Origin: Talpa occidentalis | Lineage: Eukaryota > Chordata > Mammalia > Eulipotyphla > Talpidae | NCBI RefSeq assembly: GCF_014898055.3 | Contig: NW_023605194.1 | Span: 99,269,258-99,333,257 of the forward strand | Direction: 5' to 3' | Length of the DNA: 64,000 nucleotides | Part shown: piece by piece, positions 1 through 11,592 of the stretch | Position numbering within the stretch: the stretch's first letter is position 1 | Layout: every line of letters begins with the position of its first letter | The notes under the pieces: model-generated | Database searches by the model: none | Seen by the model: only the letters and a program-made list of their open reading frames with translations | Told to the model about the DNA's origin: nothing | Program-made: the position numbers and the translations under genes

Positions 1-1259
1 ATGGCTTTCGGTTCTTTCTAACTCCTGGAGCACAGGATCAACCTAGAGATGGTGAGAGAGAAGGAATGTGTTTTGACATTACTGTTTTTTTGGGGGTTGT
101 TTAGGGCTCTTAAATTGCCTTGCCCAGCTGGATCCTAGGAGAAAGCATAACTTGCAAGGTGGCAGACACAGGCAAGGAATTGCAGAACTTGCCCTTCTCC
201 ACCTGCACAGAAAGGAAGAAATAGTAGGTGCAATTGCAAGAAAAGGCTGCATCCTTGGGGAAGCCAGGGAGCAGAAAGCTCTTGGCACAGTTCCCCAACC
301 AAGACTCAAGACAGTATTTTCCAGTGGGTGGCTAGTACTGTATTAGTCTGTCCTTGTTGTTTTAAACGACAGCTGTCTATTGAACAAATCCTCCCAGGAG
401 CAGTAGAAAATTATGTAACTCAAGTACATAAACTAGCAGCAACTTTGGGAAGAAGAATGTTACAAGGCTGACATTTCTTTTCCAAAACAAGTGAGGTGGC
501 AGCTAATTCTGAGTATATGAAAGAATTTCTCTGAGGCTGGTTATAACCTCAAAGCTGCATTTTCAGGTAGTGAAAGCACTAAGACCTGTGAGTCGTGAAA
601 GGCCAGCATTCTAATTGGAAAGGAAGAAGAAATTTCTCTTTGGAAGGGGTCTAATTTGCCAACCGCTGTTTTTGTAGTGTCTCTATTTTGTCTGTAAATG
701 CACATGACAGCTATATTGAGATTTAACAACCTTTAATTTTGGCAGTGTCTGTAGTTGCATTTCTTATTTTAGAAATGTATGTTAGAATAGTAAATATCAA
801 ATTATTGTCTACAAAGATAATATGTGTAAATTCTAAATATTATTTTCTCACTGTTTTTTCTTGCAATTATAGCATGGTGAGCTGAAAATACACAATTTAT
901 CCAATGCAGAACTGTGCTACCCAACTGGAATGACTACCAAATGTGCAGTTAGTAAAGGAGAATTGCAAACATTCAAAAGAAAATAAAGTTTGCATTTTCT
1001 ATATAGCTAAAGTTAACTTCTACTTGGTAAGAAAACTGCTATTCCTCACTGGGTATGTCTATCATATAGAATCTCAGGTATCAGAGTAGAGTCTCAGTAT
1101 ATTTATCTAATTTTTCTGCAAGAAAGCTGTCTTGGTCATCCATTCATGTATTGCAGTGACTTCATAAACTTTTCCATTAGTCCACATATGTATTGAATTA
1201 TGTCAAAGTAAGTCATAGATGTAAATTTTCTGTTGTTCTTCTTCACTACAAAGTCCTTT
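1..1259. other. NPY1R upstream or intron 1 sequence, nothing identified
   Basis: AT-rich sequence upstream of the NPY1R coding exons. Open frames here are short and overlap on both strands, as expected by chance. In other mammals a noncoding first exon lies several kb upstream of the coding exon; I could not recognise it here, so it may lie left of the window. Confidence 0.5.
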
Positions 1260-1905
1260 CTTATTGCCTGCAGTATCTCCCACCTGGATATAGTCTCTAG
1301 ATGAATCTCCCTACTCCTCTTAAGTCTCTTGAAAACATCAACTGGAATAATAATTTTAACACAAAAGCCTGTAGCTTCATGCTTTTTCCCAAGGAGTATC
1401 CATCGGTTCTTCCTCTCTGTGAGTACAAATCACTGTGTTCCATGGAACAAGGCTCTACACAAGTCTTTTCTCTTTATCCCTCTCAATTAATTTCCTCCTA
1501 GTCTGTCCCTTACTTAGTCCACTTCTCACTGCTGTTTAGCACAGCAGGTCCACTTCAGCCTTAAGTATTTTGTGTTTGTTCTTTCCACATGGAATGTAAT
1601 CCAGAGATAACTGCCAGGCTTCCTCACTCACTACTCCCAGGCCTTTGCTCACATGCCATCTTCTCAGGCAGTCGGAGGTCTTCCCTATCATCCAGTCATA
1701 AATTGCAGCTCCCAGAAATTCCAGTTCCTCTCCATGCTTTATTTTTCTCTATAGCACTCATTATCATCACTGTACCTTTTACTAATTTATTCTTGTCTTT
1801 CTCAACCCACAAGACTAGAAACTCAATGCAAAGTTCACTTCTGTGTCCACTGACCCCATGCCTGACACAAAATAAGCATTTCATAAATATTTGTTGGATA
1901 TATTG
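1260..1905 (+). repeat. Ancient L2 LINE 3' end
   Basis: The stretch reads as a diverged LINE-2 3' end. It has the typical C/T-rich run about clinic-style words such as CTCCCAGGCCTTTGCTCACATG, and it ends in an L2-like tail, AATAAGCATTTCATAAATATTTGTTGGAT. The assignment rests on remembered consensus. No intact coding frame remains. Confidence 0.55.
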
Positions 1906-4077
1906 ATTTTCCTTCAAAAACAATTCCTGTTTTTTTTCCTTTTACACAAAGTGGAACACTGCCCTAAAAAAATGACTATTGGAATTAGCATTCATCTTGC
2001 ATGTTGCAGGACTCTGGATGGAATTCAGGTAGTGATGTTAAGATTAACACACAAGAACCAACCATTTCACCATTGTCAAGCAAAACTCTTTTATTCCAGA
2101 TCTAATTCATTCACTAGCGCCTACTTGAGGTTATTTTGTAATTGAGAGGAGCCAATAAATGGTACTTTGAAAGATGGGAGGCATTTGAGTTTTATGATGA
2201 TGACACACCCAGCAAGAATGGTTGGGGCATGGGGATGGGGCATGGGGAGTGATTTAGAAACTAAAATAGGCCAGGTGTACTTGGTGGACTGTGAAGAGAC
2301 TGGCCCACCTGAGGCAGAGGATTCACAATGGGGAGTACAAAGGAGGGATTGGATGACTTCCAGGAACAGACTCTGGAATGGACTTGGTCTTTACCACATT
2401 CATGTATGTATGTGCAGTCCATACACATGACTGCACTCAGTCTTATACTGTGACAACTGTTCCTTCGCCCGGTAGGACATGGTGACAGGGAGTGATGGGA
2501 TCAAGAGGATGTGATTTCCTAATGTGCTAGGTTTACTTTACATCATGAAGAAACACAATTAATTGATAGGTAATGTTACCAATCTTGATTGCAACTTGAA
2601 TTTGAAATAAGATATAAAATTTTCTTGAATTCTTAAGTGAGAAGTTTCCAAAGAATTCTTGGATTCTTACCTGCTTCTTCATGGTTTATTCTCAGACACT
2701 AAGATCATTCTCTCTGCCTTTGGTGTACTTAAGATGATAAGTAATTACCACATATAATGAATGTAGGAATTACTACATGATGTTGTGTGTTTTATTAACA
2801 TTTTGTTAACATTCTAATATTTCTAATAATGTTTATATTTGAAATTATCCCAGCACCATTACTATGCTTTCATTCTCATGTGGTGTTAGCAACCTTTGGT
2901 TTTATTCTTCAAGGAAAGATTCATTAACGGTGACAGTTAAAAGGGCAAGTACGTGGTTTTTTTTGTTCATTAAATTTCTTATATCCTTTTCAATGGAAGT
3001 AAATCTACATGATTTTCTTCATTGTTCTCATAAAAGGAAAGAAAATGCAATTCCCTTTCTTAACACAAGCATAATGGACTTTTGATTAACATAAGAAATC
3101 CCACCTCATATTTATTTAGTAATCTAGGGTAATCAGAATTTTTTTAAAAAGAGCATTCAATCTCTAGATACTGTGATTTATCTTTGTAAGAAATGAGTAG
3201 ATCACAAAATGCTATGAAAGATCAAAATTATAACTTTAGAGCCCTACCTTGTATCTATATATTGTTTAAAGGAGCGGGGGGGGGGGAACATTTACATGGA
3301 TAAAATCTTAACTATCCTTTGAAAGCTTCTGACATGGTAATAAAAATATAACATCATAGAAAGTGCTTCAGTGTTATCCAGTTGATTCTGCTAAATAACA
3401 CAGGAATTCCCCAAAGCCTTTCATGTAGTAGTTAGAATCTTCTGTGTAGGAAACACTTGCTAGTTTGGCAGTCAGTTCATCCCATTTGATTCAACTTTTT
3501 TCCTCATGATGATGTGAATTTTTTTTACTTATTTTTGTAATATAATATGCTTCCTTAATCCTACTTCTGATATAGTTAGACTGTATTCTAAGCTCAGTTC
3601 CTTATGTCACCAATATCAGTTCAAAGATGAAAACACACATATATCATTCCTACAGATTTTTCTGGATTAAATATTTTCTGTTCCTTCAACAGTCCTTCAT
3701 ATGACAGAGTTTTCTGATGTTTCACTGTTTTGACCATCTCCTTTTGAATATACTTGTGCTAAATAAGGTTTGTCTTCAAGAGCAGTTCAGTTGCGATAAA
3801 ACTATTGCTACAACTTGACTTCTGCACAAATTATTTCTGTAGAAAAGGAAAAACTAGGTATTTTTTTTTGTTTTGCATTGCTTCTTTTTTTATGTTTTAA
3901 ACTGTATTTTTAGTTTTTTTCTTATACCTTCATTATGCTTATAATGTTTAGGAATGTGCTGATAGTACCGTTTAGATAAGACTACAGGTGTGAGATTTAT
4001 ACACTCCTTAACTAATTTACAGATCAATGGGTTTTTCTGAAACTCAAAGTGTAAGCAAGTTCAATGAAAAATGTTAT
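1906..4077. other. Intron 1 sequence, nothing identified
   Basis: No gene or clear young repeat seen. It holds an 11-base G run at 3276-3286 and ordinary AT-rich intronic sequence up to the SINE at 4078. Confidence 0.5.
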
Positions 4078-4352
4078 GGGCCTCCCTCGTGGCGCAAGGG
4101 GTTAAGATGCAACCTATGAAGCTACCCACAGCCACTGCAGCATGAGTTCAGTCCCTGGCCTGCCAGGGAGCAACCCACATGGCGCAGCAGACCTCTCCTA
4201 ACTCCTCTGCTGCTCCCCTCAGCAGTGTATTTCAGTTGATCCATCTGCTCTGTTCCCCACTCTGTCTCTGGTGAATCCTCTCACCACCCCCACACCTCTG
4301 GACTGTACCCCAGTTCCTGTATGCATAAATAAATAAAATCTTAAAAAATATA
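4078..4352 (+). mobile_element. tRNA-derived SINE, subfamily 1, in NPY1R intron 1
   Basis: Full-length copy with the head CCTCCCTCGTGGCGCAAGG, a shared body ending CAGCAGTGTATTTCAG, and a tail of ATAAATAAATAAAATCTTAAAA. It has the 'aacctatgaagc' and 'tgtatgcataaa' variants that mark subfamily 1. It lies about 170 bp upstream of the exon 2 acceptor in the sense orientation. Confidence 0.9.
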
Positions 4353-4542
4353 TGAGATTTCCTCCCAAAATGTTTGTACTGTTTCTGCTATTTTGAAAAC
4401 ATGTTTATCCAGATTACACTTTATTTACTTCATTATCTTCTTTTTAAACAGTACTATGAGTCAGAATTCATTTTGACTGTTCTCAATAAAATTAGTAATG
4501 CAATTGGTCATTTTCTCTTTACAGATTGTTCAGTTCAAGGGA

Positions 4543-4560
4543 ATGAAGAATTCAGAATAA
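4543..4560 (+). other. uORF 1 in the NPY1R leader
   Basis: ATG followed by four codons and TAA, inside the 5' UTR part of exon 2 (A at position -3). It encodes five residues and ends 111 bases before the receptor start. It may reduce initiation at the main ATG; that is inference. Confidence 0.6.
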
Positions 4561-4569
4561 TTTTGACAA

Positions 4570-4611
4570 ATGGATTGCAATATGGGGAATAAGAATAAAG
4601 CGAACATTTGA
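4570..4611 (+). other. uORF 2 in the NPY1R leader
   Basis: ATG followed by 12 codons and TGA, with a second in-frame ATG at 4582. A at -3 gives a usable context. It ends 60 bases before the NPY1R start, leaving room for reinitiation. Function is inferred, not shown. Confidence 0.6.
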
Positions 4612-4671
4612 CCTGCTTTGAAGAGACATACTGTCCATTTGTCTAAAGTAATCTCTAACAATCTAATCAAA

Positions 4672-5925
4672 ATGAATTCAACATTATTTTCCCAGGTTGA
4701 AAATCATTCAATCTACTATAATTTTTCAGAGAAGAATTCCCCATTTTTTGCTTTTGAAAATGACGATTGTCATCTGCCCTTGGCCATGATATTTACATTA
4801 GCTCTTGCTTACGGAGCTGTGATCATTCTAGGGGTCTCTGGAAACCTGGCCTTGATCATAATCATCTTGAAACAAAAGGAGATGAGAAATGTCACCAACA
4901 TCCTCATTGTGAACCTTTCCTTCTCAGACCTGCTTGTTGCCATCATGTGTCTGCCCTTCACATTTGTGTACACATTAATGGACCACTGGGTTTTTGGTGA
5001 GGCAATGTGCAAGTTGAATCCTTTTGTGCAATGTGTTTCAATCACTGTGTCCATTTTCTCTCTGGTTCTCATTGCTGTGGAACGACATCAGCTGATAATC
5101 AACCCACGAGGGTGGAGACCAAGTAATAGACACGCGTACGTAGGCATCGCTGTCATTTGGGTTCTTGCTGTGGCTTCTTCTCTACCCTTCCTGATCTATC
5201 AAATATTGACTGATGAGCCGTTCCAAAATGTAACCCTCGAGGCCTTCAAGGACAAATATGTGTGTTTTGATAAATTTCCGTCAGACTCTCACAGGCTGTC
5301 TTACACTACGCTCCTCCTGGTGCTGCAATATTTGGGCCCACTATGTTTTATATTCATTTGCTACTTCAAGGTAAGAAAGCCCCCCTCACCCCGTTGTTTT
5401 TTTATTTTTAATCTTCTTTCTACAGAACTCATTAAGGGAATTGTTCTATTTGAGCTCCTTTTTTTTTCTTTATAGATATATATACGCTTAAAAAGAAGAA
5501 ATAACATGATGGACAAGATGAGAGACAATAAGTACAGGTCCAGCGAGACCAAAAGAATCAACATCATGCTGCTTTCCATCGTGGTGGCATTTGCAGTCTG
5601 CTGGCTGCCTCTCACTATCTTCAACACCGTGTTTGACTGGAACCATCAGATTATTGCTACCTGCAACCATAACCTGTTGTTTCTGCTCTGCCACCTCACA
5701 GCAATGATATCCACCTGTGTCAACCCCATCTTTTATGGATTCCTCAACAAAAATTTCCAGAGAGACTTGCAGTTCTTCTTTAACTTCTGTGATTTCCGGT
5801 CTCGGGATGATGACTATGAGACCATAGCCATGTCTACCATGCACACAGACATCTCTAAGACTTCTTTGAAGCAAGCAAGCCCAGTCGCATTTAAAAAAAT
5901 CAACAATGATGATGAGAAAATTTGA
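4672..5925 (+). CDS. NPY1R: Neuropeptide Y receptor Y1 (class A GPCR), two coding exons
   Basis: Codes for the Y1 receptor, a Gi/o-coupled plasma-membrane receptor for neuropeptide Y and peptide YY that acts in feeding, anxiety and vasoconstriction. Exons are 4672-5370 and 5476-5925, joined at GT-AG sites after residue 233; the product is 382 residues (human 384). Seen in the sequence: N-glycosylation sequons at N2, N11, N17 and N186; TM1 near 39-65 with N58; D86 in TM2; C113 and C198, the TM3-ECL2 disulphide pair; ERH at 137-139 in place of DRY; Q120, Q219, N283, D287 and H306, known ligand-contact positions; CWLP at 275-278 in TM6; NPIFY at 316-320 in TM7; C338, a likely palmitoylation site; and a Ser/Thr-rich tail ending DDEKI. 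The start is the ATG at 4672, because the 18 codons upstream lack an ATG and belong to the leader. The tail is two residues shorter than I recall for human. No frameshift or stop; the gene looks functional. Confidence 0.98.
5371..5475 (+). other. NPY1R: NPY1R 105-bp intron after TM5
   Basis: Begins GTAAGAAAG after ..CYFK and ends TTTCTTTATAG before IYIRLKRR. Its position and small size match the single coding-region intron of mammalian NPY1R. The length is divisible by three. The frame stays open until the TAG that forms the acceptor itself, so a retained intron would give a 267-residue receptor lacking TM6-TM7. Confidence 0.95.
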
Positions 5926-7105
5926 AACTGCTCCTAGCGTACAGTTTCAGATGATATCTGCTTAAAGGCAAGCATCACCTGCAACATACTTTCCTTACCT
6001 GTTTCCTAAGGAATGGGGTTAAAATTATTTGATAGAGACCAAGAATTTTCATGTCTTGCTTTTTACTGCTTTTGTAGAAGCTGGCCTAATTACATTTGGA
6101 ACAAAATGTACGGGCTTTGGAATCTTCTGGCAGTAGTTTGGACCAGACATCCTTGAAGTGCTTTTGTAAACTTATGCATATATATAAAGACTTTTGTATT
6201 GTATTTATTGGAATGAAATTTCTTTAAAGTATTACTACTAACTTTAGAAACACTACACCTGAGACTGTCACTAAATTAGGCCCTCATGGTTGCCAAAGAC
6301 TGTCAAAAGATTGGGCAATCCTGATGCAGTAACAGGCATCATTAGAGTCTGTCGGGGATCCCAGCATGCAAAAGCAGCACTCAGGATGTAGAGCTATGAG
6401 TCCCTGTGTGAAGTCTACTCGTCCAAAGTCATTCAGGAGTGATTTACATTTTTATAAAAATTTTTAAGAAAAGATTTAATTTACTCCTTATTGATTATCA
6501 CTGAAAGATTAAAAATGCATAAAGGATAATTCTCAACTGCGAATATCCTGGGGAACTGGGCCACCTGCAAGAATTAGGTGGGAAAGCAGTCCTCTAACTT
6601 CCATTCTGGTACCTGACAGCCAAAGGATTTTAGAGGAATTAGTGTAAGAAGTAAGTTGCTATTGCTGCAGATAGTTGAACTACACGCATTTGAGTTGATG
6701 GTCAAGAGGTTTTCCATTCTTAAGAGACTGTTCAGTGTTTCAAGTTTTCCAGCATAAATATACATGTTAATTCAAAAGGCATTTCCAACTTAGAGTATAT
6801 GAAAACACAAAATGTATTTTCTATACATCAGTGCCTACATAGTAACTCATTTTTAACCTTCAATGTCCATCTTTTAAAGAAGGACAAAAAAGTAGAATGT
6901 TACGAGAATGTTCCTCTGGCTAGCAGGAATAACTACCTGGTGACTGAGAACTCTTCACATAACTCATGTTAACTTGTATAAACAGTGTGCCTTGTAGAGT
7001 CTTATAAATGTGCTTTATATAGAGGACTGTGTAGTTGTGTTATGTTAAGATACTTTATTTCATGTATCCTGTAAACATGATTAAACCTCAAAAGATATTT
7101 GAAAG
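5926..7105 (+). other. NPY1R: NPY1R 3' UTR (extent estimated)
   Basis: AT-rich sequence following the TGA at 5923-5925, without a transposon. The right edge is an estimate based on an ATTAAA at 7080-7085, which would give a 3' UTR of about 1.2 kb, near the length I recall for human. Several ATTTA-type elements occur. Downstream alternatives are discussed in the poly(A) entry. Confidence 0.55.
7080..7085 (+). terminator. Candidate NPY1R poly(A) signal ATTAAA
   Basis: ATTAAA in ..AACATGATTAAACCTC.. about 1.15 kb after the stop codon. Alternatives are ATTAAA at 7148-7153 and AATAAA at 7738-7743. No transcript evidence is available here. Confidence 0.4.
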
Positions 7106-7755
7106 AACAAGACATGTCTTTGCTGTATTATACAAAGCATTCAAAGTATTAAATGTATTTGATTTTAGAAGGGCATACTTTTTCTTCATTAAAATTGTTT
7201 TTACTTTTTCTGAGGGGTCTCTTCTGTGTTTCTCGTCAGTTTTTTTTTTTTATTTGTGTATTTGTTTTTGGTCCCCTGACTTCCTTCCATGGTGTTCTCA
7301 CAGCATCCTATATCTTCCTGAAGCATTTTTTTTTTATCCAGTGGTATAACCATTCCTGAACCAGTGTCTCTTCCTTGCTTTTAGAAGCTTCTTGAAGGTG
7401 GAGATTATTTTGTGTGACTGTGTCTCCAGTGTATTTAGCAGAGTACCAGAAATTTTTTTTTAAAAAAAAAATCTCTAATATGAATGAAGATAGAATGACC
7501 AAACTTACTTTCTTTTCATTTATGACCTCTTCTGAACTTTTCTTGCAATTCTCCAAAATTCATCTTTACAAAGAAGGTGTTTTCTCTTTTATGACACTAT
7601 TTTCCATTCTAAACTAAGCAAAATTGGCATTTTAGACTTTAGAAACATGATTAGTCTTGTCAGTCAAACAAATATTAAACATTTAACACTGAATGTTCAT
7701 ATGAATTCAAATTATAACCTAAGAGTGGCTTTTAGTTAATAAAGAAAGAAGTTCT
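7106..7755. other. Downstream flank of NPY1R
   Basis: T-rich sequence with possible alternative poly(A) signals (ATTAAA at 7148, AATAAA at 7738). The open frames here are low-complexity and overlap on both strands. Nothing else identified. Confidence 0.45.
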
Positions 7756-7756
7756 C

Positions 7757-8035
7757 CGGTCCTCTGGTGGTGCAAGGGATTAAGACACAACCTATGAAGC
7801 TCTCTGCAGCCACCACAGCATGAGTTTGATCCCCGACTGGCCAGGGAGCAGCCCACATGACGCAGCAGACCTCTCCTGACTCGCCCACTGCTCACCTCAG
7901 CAGTGTATTTCAGTCAGTCTGCCTGTTCTGTTCCCTGCTCTGTCTCTGGTGTATCCTCTCACCCCCCTCATCTCTGGCCTGCACCCCAGCTCTTGTATGC
8001 ATAAATAAATAAATCATTAAAAAAAAGAAAAAAGT
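7757..8035 (+). mobile_element. tRNA-derived SINE, subfamily 1
   Basis: Head GGTCCTCTGGTGGTGCAAGG, subfamily 1 markers 'aacctatgaagc' and 'tgtatgcataaa', and an A-rich tail. Flanking 'agaaGTTCT' words on both sides look like a short diverged target-site duplication. Confidence 0.88.
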
Positions 8036-8084
8036 TCTAAAACCAACTTTCAATGTGTATTGGAAGATACCATCTTTTCTACCA

Positions 8085-8440
8085 AAACCTGGTATTCTTT
8101 ATTCTATGATTCAGAGATTCACATCCCTTCAGATGTATGGTATCACACCACAGACCCATCAAAGCACACAAAGTCCACCACCATAGTCCATTGGGCCCTG
8201 CCCACCTTTGTGCTTCACCCTCCCCGTCTCTTGCTAGTCTCATTTCTACAGTCAGATTTCTAGGATTTTTTAAAAATTTGTTTTTGTCCAACCCTTGGCT
8301 TTGTTTCTCTATATTCCACACATCAGTGATACCATCCAGTGTTTGTCTTTCTCCTTCTGGCTTATTTTGCATAGCATAATCCCTTCCAGCTCCATCTATA
8401 TAAAACCTGGAATCTCTAATTACATGATGATTTTCTGATT
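8085..8440 (-). mobile_element. L1 3' end fragment
   Basis: The reverse strand reads as the C-terminal end of ORF2 plus the 3' UTR of an older L1. Visible words are CTTCTGGCTTATTTTGCATAGC and a 3' UTR block matching the L1 at 10.3-10.5 kb. It is diverged, with no intact frame. Confidence 0.75.
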
Positions 8441-8839
8441 TGGGAAAATAATGGGACATTTTGTCTCTTTAGAGGTATGAGAGCAAATTGCTACTTGAGA
8501 ACAATCTTAATTCATAGGTGCTTCTTTGTCAGCACATTTGCTGAAATTACTATTTTTAAGATTCTCAAATAACTGTGTAGGCTGCTAATCCTTAGCTTTG
8601 CATAAAAAAATGAATTGAATATCAAATTCTTCTGTATTAGCCAAAGGTGGTCATGGACTAATAGTAAAACCTAGGATCAAAACCAGAGGCTCTAAATTCA
8701 AGAAGAAATAAATGCCCAAGTTAATATACTACAGAACTTGAGTATTCTGAAATTCAGAAATAAAAGTCAATTATGGCTTAGTACAAGAGCATAATAAATA
8801 ATAATAGTAATGTAGCTTACATAAATTTAGAGTAAAATA

Positions 8840-8990
8840 ATAATAGTTCAAACTTTTAACTACTTAGTAAATGCCAAGTACTATATAGGTTCTTAAGTAT
8901 CTTATAAGAATGTGTAACTAATTTTATAATAACTTCACATAAGTACAAACTGAAGCACCAGTTGAAAGTGTGGAGCAGAGACCCTCAATT
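8840..8990 (-). repeat. Probable diverged MIR SINE
   Basis: Weak match to the minus strand of MIR: a 'taaatgccaagtactatatag' start, then a 'cacataagtacaaactgaagcac' core-like block. Assigned by eye only. Confidence 0.35.
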
Positions 8991-9834
8991 TTAGCACTAC
9001 TAAACTGATTAGTGAGTTGAACTTATAATAGAGTTTTAGAAGAAAATTTGGTTTTCTCTCTTTACAGGTTATATTATTAGAGCAGAACAATACCATTCAC
9101 CTTCCTGATTATATCTGTTAGGAATGTAGTGGAGGAATTGAGAGACAATATCGCTATGATTATATGTGTCCATAATAGCCTTCTTAATTTGAGAATCCTA
9201 CCAAAAAATAGAATTTGACTATTCATATTAGCGTTAGTCCTTTACTGTTAACTATATATTTTCATCCTGTTTTCTATTCCATAATGATCCAAAGAAATAT
9301 AAATGTGTATTAAAAATTTCAAAGTTCTGCAGTCCGATAAATGTATATCTTCACAAAGACAGCATTTCTCCACATATAGTAAAAGTGATGAAATGAGGTG
9401 GATTTTAGCTGGGATTCCAGGTATAACTCACCTTTGTCCTCACTGTGTTTCAGTGAGTTTCAGGGAACTACCAGGTCTTTCATCACAGTCAGATTCCCTT
9501 ACCTGCAATCAAGGATTCAGTTGAAGAATATAGTTTCTCAGTGAAAGTTACTTCTGCAGTCTCCAAATTTTCTTTATTTACCCCATGGGCCATCAAACAG
9601 CATGTTGGACTTATGAGTGTGAGTCTGAGTAAGTAAGAATGAAAGAATAGCTTTCTAGTGCAATTAATAAGATTTCCCAAATTCCTTAATGATTCTTTCA
9701 GTGTGTGTGTGTGTACATGCAACACATTGCATGGGTATATGTGTATGTGTTTAAAGCTTATATGATGCTACAATTAGTTTATTTTCATTGCTATTCATTT
9801 CTTGACATCTTAGAAAAGCTATCCTATATAGCAT
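8991..9834. other. Intergenic, nothing identified
   Basis: No gene or clear repeat seen except a short (GT)n tract near 9702-9714. Confidence 0.5.
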
Positions 9835-10005
9835 ATATCATAAACTACCCTATAAAGTAGTACTATTGTCTTACTTATTTCATAGACAAGAAAACTGAGG
9901 CATAACGGGATTATGTAACTTGTCAAATATCATTAAATTACTACATGACAAGGCCAGGATTCAAATCCAGGCAATTTGTTTCCTCAGTCATAATATAGCA
10001 GTAAG
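9835..10005 (-). repeat. MIR SINE
   Basis: Contains the reverse MIR core: AAAACTGAGGCATAACGGGA, then GTAACTTGTCAAATATCA, then AGGATTCAAATCCAGGCA. These are the standard MIR words with substitutions. Confidence 0.8.
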
Positions 10006-10084
10006 TCTTAAGCACACATACAATGGTCTCATAATCTAACCCGGAGAACTAACATCTGAATAGAGTTAAAAACAAGGACTACTT

Positions 10085-10560
10085 GCAATACCAAGTTGTG
10101 GAAACAACTGAAGTGCCCAGAGACAGGAGTGTATAAGAAGATGTGGTGTATGTACATAATCAACTACTCAGCTATTAAAAAATAAATAAATAAAAAGATG
10201 AACTCTTGCCATTTGCAATAATATGGATAGAACTGGAAGAGGTAGTGCTAGGTGAAGTAAGTTAGGAAGAATAAGACAAAAGCAACAGTTCACTTATATG
10301 TAGAATACGAACAAAACAAAGCATCAGAAAAAAACAAACCAATAATCCTAGAAGTAAGACTGCAGAGTGAGGCTGGCAGGAGGGAAAGAAATGGGTGTAG
10401 AGCAAAGGGTGGGAGGTGCCAATGAACTTTGGTGGAGGACTGTGTGTGCCCTGATGGTGGGTGTGGTGTGGTAATTACATCTGAAGGGGTGTAATCTTCT
10501 ATCTCTGAATCATATACAGTGAGAACATAAGTCACAGATGAGAAAATATTTGCAAATGAC
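10085..10560 (+). mobile_element. L1 3' end fragment
   Basis: ORF2 C-terminal remnants (AAGATGTGGTGTATGTACAT, then ATGGATAGAACTGGAAGAGG), followed by a G-rich 3' UTR. The 3' UTR matches the reverse-strand fragment at 8085-8440. Confidence 0.75.
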
Positions 10561-10616
10561 ATATCTGATAAAGGACTGTTATATTCAAAATATATAAAGA
10601 ACTCTTAAAACCAGGA

Positions 10617-10880
10617 GCCTCCCTGGTGGCACAGGTGGTTAAGCACTACACTGTGAAGATGTCCGCAGCCTCTGCAGCAAGGGTTTGATCCTGGCCAGGT
10701 GGGGAGATACCCACGTGGTGTGGCAGTCCTCTCCTGTCTTGCCCCCTGCTCCCCTCAACAGTGTATTTCGTCAGTCTGCCTGTTCTGTTCCCCACTCTGT
10801 CTCTGGTGAATCCTCTCACCCTCCCGCGCATCTGGCCTGTACCCTGGTTCTTGTATAAAGAAATAAATCTTTAAAAAAAA
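10617..10880 (+). mobile_element. tRNA-derived SINE, subfamily 2
   Basis: Head AGCCTCCCTGGTGGCACAGG with the subfamily 2 markers 'actgtgaagatgtccgcagcctctgcagc' and 'tgtaccctggttcttgtataaa'. It lies inside the L1 at 10545-12230. No clear target-site duplication seen. Confidence 0.9.
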
Positions 10881-11318
10881 ACTCAGAATAATAAAATTCT
10901 GTAATAACAAGGTGAACAAACGGATTAAGAAATGAGCCAAAAACTTGAAGGGATACCTCCCCAACAAAATTGTACAAATTGGCAAGAAAGTGTATGAAAA
11001 GATACTCAGTATTACATATCACTAGGAAAATGCAAATATAAGCAACAAAGTTATACCATTACATACTGATTAAAATGAACAATATTCAGAAGTTTAATAA
11101 TACCAAATGCCAGTGAGGATGAGGAAGAACAGGAACTCTTATTAATTGCTGGTGGGAATACAAACAGGTACATTCACTTTGGAAAACAGTTTGGTGATTT
11201 CACCCATAACTAAACATTCTCATATAATCCAGCAATCATGCTTTTTGATATTTACCCAAAAGAATTAGAAATTATATCCACAAATAACTGACGCACACAT
11301 ATTTAATTTTATTCTTTT

Positions 11319-11592
11319 TTTATAAAGATTTTATTTATTTATTTCTGCATACAAGAGCTGGGGTGTAGGCCAGAGATGTGGGTGGGGGTGAGAGGATTCA
11401 CCACAGAGTGGGGAGCAGAACAGGCAGATTGACTGAAATACACTGCTGAGGGGAGCAGAGGGCGAGACAGGAGAGGTCTGCTGTGCCATGTGGGTAGCTC
11501 CCTGGCAAAAGATCGAACTCATCGATTTTCTGCAGTGGCTGGGGATAGCTTCATAGTGTTGAGACTTAACCCCTTGCACCACCGATGAGGCC
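11319..11592 (-). mobile_element. tRNA-derived SINE, subfamily 1
   Basis: Reverse copy: tail complement AAGATTTTATTTATTTATTT on the left, head complement CACCGATGAGGCC on the right. The flanks TTTAATTTTATTCTT and TTTACTTTTATTCTT form a target-site duplication. Inserted in an older L1. Confidence 0.92.

Larger units (their letters stand above)
4525..4671 (+). other. NPY1R exon 2, 5' UTR part
   Basis: A pyrimidine-rich tract ending in TTTCTCTTTACAG (AG at 4523-4524) is a strong splice acceptor. The following 147 bases closely match my memory of the mammalian NPY1R leader. The segment contains two short upstream ORFs and ends in a favourable start context, with A at -3 of the ATG at 4672. Confidence 0.8.

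Noticed and set aside
4618..4671. N-terminal extension of NPY1R by 18 codons
   Set aside because: No upstream in-frame ATG in the leader; the ATG at 4672 with A at -3 gives the expected receptor N-terminus.
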